Part shown: one piece after another, positions 1 through 5,468 of the stretch
Layout of the letters: each line of letters begins with the position of its first letter
How positions within the stretch are numbered: the first letter of the stretch is position 1
Origin: Oxalobacter sp.
GTDB taxonomy: Bacteria > Pseudomonadota > Gammaproteobacteria > Burkholderiales > Burkholderiaceae_D
Direction of reading: 5' to 3'
Length of the DNA stretch: 5,468 nt
NCBI GenBank assembly: GCA_012512465.1
Contig: JAAZED010000156.1
Span: 1 to 5,468 of the forward strand
Position numbers and translations under genes: made by a program
The notes under the pieces: model-generated
What the model was told of the DNA's origin: nothing
The model's input: the letters and a program-made list of their open reading frames with translations, nothing else
The model's database searches: none

Positions 1-78
1 GGATGTAGCAGAAATAATACGGGTTTTTCTTGTTGTGCCTAAAAGTGTTGAAGCTATTTTTTGAAAAACATCGCGCAT
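1..78 (-). CDS. N-terminal fragment of an unidentified gene divergent from tyrS (possibly M23-family peptidase)
   Basis: Twenty-six codons are open from an ATG at 76-78 to the left edge, beginning MRDVFQKIAST and including TRKTRII. The start is supported by a Shine-Dalgarno match, AAGAGGA (complement of 84-90), five bases before the ATG. The basic, hydroxyl-rich stretch could be the cytoplasmic lead of a signal anchor, but no membrane segment is reached before the window ends. In many betaproteobacteria the gene divergent from tyrS encodes a LysM/M23 peptidoglycan endopeptidase, and the fragment fits such an N-terminus. That identity rests on remembered synteny, not on any catalytic motif visible here. 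The reading frame with this start is fairly well supported; the product is not. Confidence 0.5.
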   Translation of the reverse strand, partial: MRDVFQKIASTLLGTTRKTRIISATS

Positions 79-182
79 GAAAATCCTCTTCTCTTCGTGG
101 AGCAATCAGTTAAAATCTTTACTTTTAGGTAATGCGATTTCTGTTGCGAAGGAAATATTAACAGAAAGCAACATAGATTTAA

Positions 183-210
183 AGCAAAATTATAGCAAAT
201 ATAAAGCAAA
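183..210 (+). repeat. Three AGCAAA repeats at 11-bp spacing in the tyrS leader
   Basis: AGCAAA occurs at 183-188, 194-199 and 205-210, each copy 11 bp from the next. A related AGCAAC lies at 167-172. The copies end three bases before the tyrS ATG. They sit on about the same face of the helix and include short A-tracts, so intrinsic curvature is possible. In RNA they form an A-rich leader without a Shine-Dalgarno sequence. The repeats are seen directly; any function is inference. Confidence 0.5.
189..197 (-). promoter_or_regulatory. Candidate extended -10 promoter for the leftward gene
   Basis: Read on the minus strand, this is TGCTATAAT, a perfect TGn-TATAAT extended -10 element. No good -35 hexamer lies 16-18 bases upstream, which extended -10 promoters can tolerate. 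Transcription would start near 182 and give a leader of about 100 bases before the ATG at 78. The site lies only about 17-25 bases before the tyrS start, so polymerase bound here could interfere with tyrS expression. The surrounding DNA is very AT-rich, so a chance match is possible. Confidence 0.4.
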
Positions 211-213
211 AAA

Positions 214-1461
214 ATGAATAAAAAACATGAATCTTCCGGTATTTCTGACGATTTGCCACTATCATCAGCCGTCAAAGAGGCAGTAGACGTTATCAAACGC
301 GGTACAGAAGAACTGCTGGTTGATACAGAGCTTGCCCAGAAACTGGCGCGTTCTGAAAAGACAGGAAAGCCGTTGCGGATCAAGCTGGGACTGGACCCTA
401 CCGCCCCTGACCTGCACCTGGGACACACGGTTGTGTTAAACAAAATGCGGCAGCTGCAGGATCTGGGACATACGGTGATTTTCCTGATTGGCGATTTCAC
501 TTCCATGATCGGTGATCCGTCGGGCCGCAATGTCACTCGTCCGGAGCTGACCCGTGAGCAGGTCAAGGAAAATGCCATGACGTATTTCAACCAGGCCAGC
601 CTGGTGCTTGATCCTGGCAGGACAGAAATCCGGTATAACTCCGAGTGGAGCGACAAGATGACCGCGCGGGACATGATCCAGCTGGCATCGCGTTATACGC
701 TTGCCCGCATCATGGAGCGTGAGGATTTTTCAACCCGTTTTAAAAACGGCTCCCCCATTGCGATTCATGAGTTGCTTTATCCTTTGATGCAGGGGTATGA
801 CTCCGTTATGCTTGAATCTGACATGGAGCTGGGCGGTACAGACCAGAAATTCAATCTGCTGGTAGGACGGGAATTGCAAAGAGGGTACAACCAGGAGCCG
901 CAATGCATTCTGACCATGCCGCTTCTGGAAGGGCTGGATGGCATTGAAAAAATGTCCAAGTCCAAAGGCAATTATGTCGGCATTACCGAACCGGCCAATA
1001 CCATGTTTGCCAAAGTGATGAGTATTTCTGATGAGATGATGTGGAAGTACTATGACCTGCTTTCCTTCCGCTCACTTTCCGATATCGGCAATCTCAGGGA
1101 TGCCGTGAAAAACGGCCGCAATCCACGGGATGTGAAGGTGGAACTGGCGCAGGAAATCGTCACACGCTTCCATTCAAAAGCCGCCGCCGAATCCGCACTT
1201 GAGGATTTCATGCTGCGTGCGCGGGGCGGTATTCCGGATGATGTGCCTGAACTCAGCCTTTCCGGTGCGCCGATGGGTATCGGACAATTGCTCAGACAGG
1301 CCGGATTATGCGCATCCACGTCAGAAGCGCTACGCATGGTTGATCAGGGCGGGGTTCGTATTGACAGTGAAGCTGTCAGCGATCGGGGGCTGAAAGTGGA
1401 AGCGGGGACTTTTGTGGTGCAGGTCGGCAAGCGCAAGTTTGCCCGGATAACGCTGAACTGA
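214..1461 (+). CDS. tyrS: Tyrosine--tRNA ligase (TyrRS)
   Basis: This cytoplasmic class I aminoacyl-tRNA synthetase of 415 residues joins tyrosine to tRNA-Tyr using ATP. The Rossmann catalytic core spans roughly residues 35-260. It carries the HIGH-type signature HLGH at 68-71, the motif GGTDQKFN at 207-214 that belongs to the active site, and an intact KMSKS loop at 246-250. A helical anticodon-binding region follows, and an S4-type RNA-binding domain covers about 350-412. Length and sequence style fit the shorter TyrRS type common in betaproteobacteria and Haemophilus rather than the 424-residue E. coli enzyme. The ATG at 214 is the only reasonable start: it gives a normal N-terminus, and the next in-frame alternative is a TTG at codon 14. 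No Shine-Dalgarno sequence precedes it; the leader is A-rich instead. No convincing plus-strand promoter was found. The gene converges on spoT and appears intact. Confidence 0.97.
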   Translation: MNKKHESSGISDDLPLSSAVKEAVDVIKRGTEELLVDTELAQKLARSEKTGKPLRIKLGLDPTAPDLHLGHTVVLNKMRQLQDLGHTVIFLIGDFTSMIGDPSGRNVTRPELTREQVKENAMTYFNQASLVLDPGRTEIRYNSEWSDKMTARDMIQLASRYTLARIMEREDFSTRFKNGSPIAIHELLYPLMQGYDSVMLESDMELGGTDQKFNLLVGRELQRGYNQEPQCILTMPLLEGLDGIEKMSKSKGNYVGITEPANTMFAKVMSISDEMMWKYYDLLSFRSLSDIGNLRDAVKNGRNPRDVKVELAQEIVTRFHSKAAAESALEDFMLRARGGIPDDVPELSLSGAPMGIGQLLRQAGLCASTSEALRMVDQGGVRIDSEAVSDRGLKVEAGTFVVQVGKRKFARITLN

Positions 1462-1480
1462 GGAGAAAAGGCCGAGTGGA

Positions 1481-3760
1481 TCAGTTCCGTTCCCGACCTA
1501 TCTGCGTGACGCCGGGAATATGACGTACCCGGCGCATCAGATTCGCCAGATGCGTCCGGTCTTCTACCTGTACGGTAAACCGTAATACGGTGAAATCCTC
1601 CTGTGTTTCCATGCCGACATGGACAATATTGGCGTTGGACTCGCTGATTTCTGCCGCAACACGGGCAAGGATTCCTTTTTCCTCATGGACAGTAACTTTC
1701 AGGCGGCAGTCGAAACTGCGATTCAGGTCCTCACCCCAGGCGACATTGATCCATTTTTCCGGTTCTTTGGCGATCTGTCTTTTTGCCACAGGACATTCGG
1801 CCTGGTGCACGACCAGACCGCGTGTCATATTCAGTTCGCCCATGATGGTATCACCCGGAATGGGAAGGCAGCAGGATGCCAACTGGACATTGACACCCTC
1901 ACTGCCATAGATAATGACAGGCTGTGGAGCCGCCGTTTTCGGCTCTTCTTTCTGTCTGGTGCGTGATTCCTTTTTTCGCTTGACTTCGTCAGTCAGACCG
2001 ATAATCCGCCGAGCCACCAGTGCGGCAAGCCGTTTGCCCACGCCAATATCCATATAGATATCGTCAAGCGTTTTTGAACCGGTTTCGTACAGCAGTTTGT
2101 CAATCACGGGTTGATCAAGGGCCGGATCCATGTCTACCGACTGCAGAGCCTGCTGCAAAAGTCGTTTACCCAATTCGATGGAGTCAGCCATATTGACGGA
2201 ACGCAGATGGCTTCTGATACAGGAACGGGCTTTCCCCGTCCGGACAAAGGAAAGCCAGGCAGGATTGGGGCGGGATGTGGGAGACGTGATGACTTCCACG
2301 ATATCGCCGTTTTGCAGTTCGGTTCTTAAGGGGGCCGGCTCGTTGTTGATTTTGACAGCGACCGTCTGGTTACCCACATCGGTATGGATGTTGTAGGCGA
2401 AATCCAGTGCGGTCGCTTCACGCGGCAGGGCGATGATTTCCGCTTTCGGCGTAAAGACATAGACCGAGTCCGGAAAGAGGTCAACCTTGACGTGCTCGAG
2501 AAATTCAGCGGAATTACCGGTTTGCTGCTGGATGTCCAGAAGGGATTGCAGCCAGCCGAGACTGTGTTTCTGGATATCCGTCAGGTTTTCATCCGGATTC
2601 TTGTAAAGCCAGTGGGCGGCAACACCGGTTTCTGCAACATGGTGCATGTCGTGTGTGCGGATCTGAAATTCAACGGGCGCGCCATACGGGCCAACCAGCG
2701 TGGTGTGCAAAGACTGGTATTTATTCAGTTTGGGCATGGCAATGTAATCCTGCACCTTGCCCGGCATGGGTTTGTAGAGGGAATGCAGCACACCCAGCGT
2801 GGCGTAACATTCTGCGATTGTATTAACCACTACCCTGAAGCCATAAATATCGAGTACCTGCGAAAAAGCCAGGTTCTGCTGGCGCATTTTCCTGTAGATC
2901 CCGAAAAGGGTTTTTTCCCGGCTGTAGATCTCGGCATGAATCCCGCTCTTTTCAAGAGCTGAACTGACCGTATCATGAATCCGGCCCAGCACTTCATGCC
3001 GGTTACCCCGGGCGGTACTGACCGCTTTATCCAGGGTTTCATAGCGGTAAGGGTGCATATTGTGAAAAGCCAGGTCCTGCATTTCACGATAGAGATTGTT
3101 GATGCCAAGACGGTGTGCGATCGGTACGTACACTTCCATGGTTTCCCGGGCAATACGCCTGCGCTTGGACATGTCCATGACATCCAGTGTGCGCATATTG
3201 TGAAGGCGGTCTGCCAGCTTGATCAGAATGACACGGACGTCTTTTGCCATGGCAAGCAGCATTTTTCGGAAGTTTTCTCCCTGAGCGTCCACATGGTTCT
3301 GAAATTGCAGCTTTTCCAGTTTGGACAGGCCGTCAACCAGTCCGGCAACGGGCGCGCCAAAGCGTTCGATCAGTTCTTCTGTTTTGACATCCTGATCTTC
3401 CATGACGTCATGAAGCAGCGCAGCCATGATGGCCTGGGTATCCAGTTTCCAGTCTGCACAGATTTCAGCGACTGCCAGGGGATGCGAAATATAGGGCTCC
3501 CCGGATTTTCGGATTTGTCCCAGATGCATTTCATCCGCGTAGCGAAAAGCTTCTCTCACGCGCTGCATGTCCGCTTTTGAGAGATAGGTTTCGAGCTTTT
3601 GTGTGAGGTGGGAAAACGTGGCAACGCCAGGGACAGGCCGAGAGCCAGCCACAACTGACGGTGCCGTCTGGGGTGTTTGCGGCTCGGTCAGTATCTGGTT
3701 TGCGGAGAAGACACCAGTGTCTTCTCCTTTGTGTGAAGATAACCCGGACTTGTCTGGCAT
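1481..3760 (-). CDS. spoT: Bifunctional (p)ppGpp synthetase/hydrolase SpoT (RelA/SpoT family)
   Basis: This 759-residue long RSH enzyme makes (p)ppGpp from GTP or GDP and ATP and hydrolyses it. The HD hydrolase domain (about 60-215) keeps its metal and catalytic residues: H93, H117-D118, E121-D122 and D184 within KLADRLHNMR. The synthetase domain (about 260-385) has the REKTLFGIYRKM segment near 281-292, YGFRVV near 306-311, YQSLHT near 348-353 and VEFQIRT with E364. Where bifunctional enzymes usually have RXKD this protein has KVQD (335-338). A TGS domain covers about 427-490, a conserved Cys segment follows (C630-C631, H652, C656), and an ACT domain occupies about 685-757. The intact hydrolase motif argues for SpoT rather than the synthetase-only RelA, as does position after gmk and rpoZ. 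The first 48 residues are a Pro/Ser/Thr-rich extension absent from the 702-residue E. coli SpoT. ATG 3760 is the first start after an in-frame stop at 3791-3793, but it lacks a well-spaced ribosome binding site. Confidence 0.97.
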   Translation of the reverse strand: MPDKSGLSSHKGEDTGVFSANQILTEPQTPQTAPSVVAGSRPVPGVATFSHLTQKLETYLSKADMQRVREAFRYADEMHLGQIRKSGEPYISHPLAVAEICADWKLDTQAIMAALLHDVMEDQDVKTEELIERFGAPVAGLVDGLSKLEKLQFQNHVDAQGENFRKMLLAMAKDVRVILIKLADRLHNMRTLDVMDMSKRRRIARETMEVYVPIAHRLGINNLYREMQDLAFHNMHPYRYETLDKAVSTARGNRHEVLGRIHDTVSSALEKSGIHAEIYSREKTLFGIYRKMRQQNLAFSQVLDIYGFRVVVNTIAECYATLGVLHSLYKPMPGKVQDYIAMPKLNKYQSLHTTLVGPYGAPVEFQIRTHDMHHVAETGVAAHWLYKNPDENLTDIQKHSLGWLQSLLDIQQQTGNSAEFLEHVKVDLFPDSVYVFTPKAEIIALPREATALDFAYNIHTDVGNQTVAVKINNEPAPLRTELQNGDIVEVITSPTSRPNPAWLSFVRTGKARSCIRSHLRSVNMADSIELGKRLLQQALQSVDMDPALDQPVIDKLLYETGSKTLDDIYMDIGVGKRLAALVARRIIGLTDEVKRKKESRTRQKEEPKTAAPQPVIIYGSEGVNVQLASCCLPIPGDTIMGELNMTRGLVVHQAECPVAKRQIAKEPEKWINVAWGEDLNRSFDCRLKVTVHEEKGILARVAAEISESNANIVHVGMETQEDFTVLRFTVQVEDRTHLANLMRRVRHIPGVTQIGRERN

Positions 3761-3790
3761 CAGTGATTGCGTGAAATATACCTTAATGCC

Positions 3791-3833
3791 TTAACAATAA
3801 CACAGCTGTGTTATTTTGCATCACAGCTGTGTC
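3791..3833 (-). terminator. Hairpin between rpoZ and spoT: possible terminator or attenuator
   Basis: In the leftward transcript, ACACAGCUGUG (3832-3822) can pair with CACAGCUGUGU (3810-3800) as an 11-bp stem with an 11-base loop; a G-U pair adds a twelfth. The stem begins 24 bases after the rpoZ stop codon. It is followed by UAUUGUUAA, a broken U-rich tract, so termination would be partial at best. Because spoT begins about 40 bases further on, the hairpin could lower spoT transcription relative to gmk-rpoZ or stabilise the rpoZ 3' end. The opposite strand has no U-tract after the hairpin. Confidence 0.45.
3796..3831. repeat. Perfect 20-bp palindrome plus second palindromic copy of its core, 21 bp apart
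   Basis: Positions 3796-3815 read AATAACACAGCTGTGTTATT, which equals its own reverse complement. Its core CACAGCTGTG (3801-3810) recurs at 3822-3831 and is itself palindromic. The two centres are 21 bp apart, two helical turns, which would put both sites on the same face of the DNA as in a tandem operator. I do not match the sequence to LexA, CRP, NtrC or another regulator I know; CRP-like TGTG and CACA halves are present but wrongly spaced. Confidence 0.7.
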
Positions 3834-3856
3834 GGGATATGATCCGGCACAAACAA

Positions 3857-4060
3857 TCAGCCGGGTACTTTTTTCAGCATTTCCGTACCGACTTTGCCTG
3901 CTGCGATTTCACGCAGGGCAAGAACGGACATTTTGTCTTTTGCGTCAACCTGGGGGGTATGTCCCTGGAGCAGTTGGCGTGCGCGGTAAGTGGCACACAG
4001 GGTCAGCTCAAAATGATTCGGGATTTGCTGAAGACAATCTTCAATAGTAATACGGGCCAT
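3857..4060 (-). CDS. rpoZ: DNA-directed RNA polymerase omega subunit
   Basis: Omega is the smallest subunit of core RNA polymerase; it helps fold and place the beta-prime subunit, and in E. coli it forms part of a ppGpp binding site at that interface. The 67-residue product begins [10 protein letters not shown] and ends EMLKKVPG, with the conserved ATYRARQL segment at 23-30 and [11 protein letters not shown] at 48-58. Length matches betaproteobacterial omega. The same frame stays open upstream to an ATG at 4126, but that would overlap the gmk end and add 22 unrelated residues. The ATG at 4058-4060 has AGGAG (complement of 4066-4070) five bases upstream and gives the family N-terminus, so it is chosen. 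It lies 31 bp after gmk, which suggests cotranscription. The gene looks intact. Confidence 0.97.
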   Translation of the reverse strand: MARITIEDCLQQIPNHFELTLCATYRARQLLQGHTPQVDAKDKMSVLALREIAAGKVGTEMLKKVPG

Positions 4061-4091
4061 AGATACTCCTGCCTTAAAATAAAACGGAAAA

Positions 4092-4748
4092 TTAACGGAT
4101 ATCAGAAATGATACCGAATTGCTCAAATAATCTGGTATGTGTCACGACTTGTCGGGGAAGTCTGCAGCGGGTGGCCTCTACAATGGCGGCAAGCTGGGAG
4201 AGCGCGTGATCAAAATCATCATTGATGATAACATAATCAAAGCCACATGCATGGGATATTTCTTCGCTTGCAGCTTCCATCCGCCCGGCAATAATTTCGG
4301 GAGAGTCCTGTCCACGTCTGTTCAGCCGTTCCTCAAGCGTGGCTATTGAGGGGGGCAGAATAAAGATACTCACGGTTTCTGCAATAAGCTTGCGTATCTG
4401 TATGGCGCCCTGCCAGTCGATTTCCAGCAGGGTATCCTTGCCGTTTGACAATCGCTCCAAAATGGCGCGGCGGGATGTTCCGTAGTAATTGCCATGGACT
4501 TCGGCGTATTCCAGAAACTCGCCTTTTTTCTGTTTTTCCAGAAAATCCGAAACGGTTGTGAAATGGTATTCCCTGCCGTCTTCTTCGCCAGGCCGTGGCG
4601 CGCGCGTGGTGTGGGATATGGAAATCCCCAGGCTGGGATCCTGTTTTGTCAGTGCTTTTAAAAGCGATGATTTCCCCGCACCGGAAGGGGCCGTGATGAT
4701 AAACAGCGTGCTTCCCGAGAGCGGTGTGAGAGCAAGTTCGGTTTTCAT
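4092..4748 (-). CDS. gmk: Guanylate kinase
   Basis: Guanylate kinase is cytoplasmic and transfers phosphate from ATP to GMP (or dGMP), giving GDP for GTP and dGTP pools and for salvage. The 218-residue protein has a P-loop APSGAGKSS at 20-28. The GMP-binding region includes [11 protein letters not shown] (45-55) and the [12 protein letters not shown] segment (81-92). LEIDWQGA (108-115) is the family's second conserved nucleotide-site segment, and RGQDS lies in the lid (145-149). Length is close to the E. coli enzyme (207 residues), with about eight extra residues at the N-terminus. The ATG at 4746-4748 is the first start after an in-frame TGA about 27 bases upstream, and no Shine-Dalgarno sequence precedes it. 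It starts 63 bp after bamD and is followed closely by rpoZ. No key residue is missing. Confidence 0.97.
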   Translation of the reverse strand: MKTELALTPLSGSTLFIITAPSGAGKSSLLKALTKQDPSLGISISHTTRAPRPGEEDGREYHFTTVSDFLEKQKKGEFLEYAEVHGNYYGTSRRAILERLSNGKDTLLEIDWQGAIQIRKLIAETVSIFILPPSIATLEERLNRRGQDSPEIIAGRMEAASEEISHACGFDYVIINDDFDHALSQLAAIVEATRCRLPRQVVTHTRLFEQFGIISDIR

Positions 4749-4811
4749 GTGGTCATAAAAACAAAAACGGTTTCAGGCAAAGCAAAGAAAAACAGGGGCA
4801 GAAATCCGGGG

Positions 4812-5468
4812 TTACCAGAATTTCCACCAGACGGCTTCGGGCTCTTTCGTCCCGCCTGAAGGCAGGACACTGTCAGGGTAGTTTTGCTGGAAGATGCGGT
4901 TGGCATCATCGCGCAGATCATTCAAGCCCATTTTGTCGTATGCGCGCACCATGATATAAAGCGCCTCCTCACTGGAGGAGGTGTCCGGATACTTGGCAAC
5001 AGCGCCCTGCGCCCGGTTCAGCGCAGCGACATAGGCGCCACGCTTGTAATAATACTTGGCCACATGAATTTCATAGCGTGCCAGCATATTGATCAGATAC
5101 TGCATGCGGATACGGGCATCTGCCGCATAAATACTGTCAGGGAAACGGGTTACCAGCAGCCTGAATGAGTCAAAGGCTTCCTGCGCGGCTTTCGAGTCGC
5201 GTTCTGACAGATCCTGTTTGAAGGCGAAGTTCATGATGCCCACACGGTCATTGAAGTTTATCAGCCCGCGCAGATAATACATATAGTCAATGTTGGGGTG
5301 GTTCGGGTGCAGCTTGATGAAGCGCTCCACAGCAGCAAGCGCCTGGGGCTGGTCATTGTCGCGGTAATATGCGTAGGCGATTTCGATCTGGGCTTGCTGG
5401 GCATAAACCCCGAAAGGATAACGGGCTTCCAGCTTTTCAAGATACTGGACGGCCTTTTCATAGTCGCC
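4812..5468 (-). CDS. bamD: Outer membrane protein assembly factor BamD, 5' end outside the window
   Basis: BamD (formerly ComL/YfiO) is an outer-membrane lipoprotein with tetratricopeptide repeats. It works with BamA in the BAM complex, inserting beta-barrel proteins into the outer membrane. The frame is open from the right edge to a TAA at 4812-4814, giving 218 residues. It aligns by eye with E. coli BamD from the first TPR onward: YEKAVQYLEKLEARYPFG (3-20), the ERFIKLHPNHPNIDYMYYLRG segment (48-68), ARYEIHVAKYYYKRGAYVAALNR (130-152) and KYPDTSSSEEAL (159-170). The tail KEPEAVWWKFW is of a type seen in betaproteobacteria. The lipoprotein signal peptide and lipobox cysteine, probably some 40-50 residues, lie outside the window. 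A GTG at 5328-5330 is internal, because homology continues upstream of it. The same orientation as gmk leaves readthrough possible; I see no terminator in the 63-bp gap. Confidence 0.95.
   Translation of the reverse strand, partial: GDYEKAVQYLEKLEARYPFGVYAQQAQIEIAYAYYRDNDQPQALAAVERFIKLHPNHPNIDYMYYLRGLINFNDRVGIMNFAFKQDLSERDSKAAQEAFDSFRLLVTRFPDSIYAADARIRMQYLINMLARYEIHVAKYYYKRGAYVAALNRAQGAVAKYPDTSSSEEALYIMVRAYDKMGLNDLRDDANRIFQQNYPDSVLPSGGTKEPEAVWWKFW

Noticed and set aside
54..674. Long minus-strand open frame opposite the start of tyrS
   Set aside because: It overlaps the conserved TyrRS core antisense, its product is compositionally odd, and it shows no recognisable family. It also conflicts with the better-supported leftward gene starting at 78.
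2384..3580. Two consecutive plus-strand open frames (2384-2962 and 2975-3580) opposite spoT
   Set aside because: They share one frame whose codons line up base for base with spoT codons, as expected from codon bias of the real gene. Their products match nothing I recognise, and spoT is strongly supported by its motifs.
3805..3827. CRP or LexA site formed by CTGTG and CACAG between the palindromes
   Set aside because: The halves are in the CRP-like order, but TGTG and CACA are too far apart for the CRP consensus, and the gap between CTGT and ACAG is 13 rather than the 8 of E. coli LexA sites.
4061..4126. Upstream ATG extending rpoZ to 4126
   Set aside because: It would overlap the end of gmk and add 22 residues not found in omega, while the start at 4060 has AGGAG at good spacing and gives the standard 67-residue protein.
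4826..4838. Part match to the Neisseria DNA uptake sequence (CAGACGGC)
   Set aside because: Only an 8-base part match inside bamD coding sequence, with no other copy seen; the proteins do not otherwise point to Neisseria.
5328..5330. GTG as the start of the right-edge gene
   Set aside because: BamD homology continues upstream without a break to the window edge, so this codon is internal.
1..5468. Insertion sequences, CRISPR arrays, tRNA or rRNA genes, riboswitches, defence or other accessory systems
   Set aside because: The window is almost fully occupied by conserved housekeeping genes, and no terminal inverted repeats, spacer-repeat arrays or structured RNA signatures were seen.

Overview
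This window is a compact stretch of bacterial housekeeping genes. It reads as a betaproteobacterium, probably Burkholderiales and perhaps close to Oxalobacteraceae, with a GC content that looks near one half by eye. The reasons are a 67-residue omega subunit starting [10 protein letters not shown], a BamD ending in WWKFW, a TyrRS with the sequence style of that class, and the gmk-rpoZ-spoT gene order. The taxonomic call is inference from protein style, not from a database search. I found no mobile element, CRISPR array, rRNA or tRNA, and no clear new system.

Layout: positions 1-78 hold the first 26 codons of a minus-strand gene running out of the window; a good ribosome binding site supports its start. 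Positions 79-213 are an AT-rich divergent intergenic region with a minus-strand extended -10 promoter candidate and three helically phased AGCAAA repeats. tyrS occupies 214-1461 on the plus strand. It converges on a minus-strand cluster with 19 bp between the facing stop codons. Read in its own direction from the right edge, that cluster is bamD (5' end missing, 4812->5468), gmk (4092-4748), rpoZ (3857-4060) and spoT (1481-3760). The gaps are 63, 31 and 96 bp.

How the genes fit together: Gmk turns GMP into GDP, which feeds GTP, a substrate of (p)ppGpp synthesis. SpoT makes and degrades (p)ppGpp. Omega is the RNA polymerase subunit that forms part of a ppGpp binding site in E. coli. The three-gene unit therefore joins guanine nucleotide supply, the alarmone enzyme and an alarmone target. 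BamD belongs to outer-membrane protein assembly, and TyrRS charges tRNA-Tyr; neither has an obvious functional tie to the trio.

The most notable non-coding signal is in the 96-bp rpoZ-spoT gap. It contains a perfect 20-bp palindrome and a second copy of its 10-bp core exactly 21 bp away. The two copies can act as a phased operator pair in DNA, or pair as a 12-bp hairpin (11 Watson-Crick pairs plus one G-U) in the RNA just before spoT. The most notable protein detail is KVQD in SpoT at the place where bifunctional Rel/SpoT enzymes usually carry RXKD.
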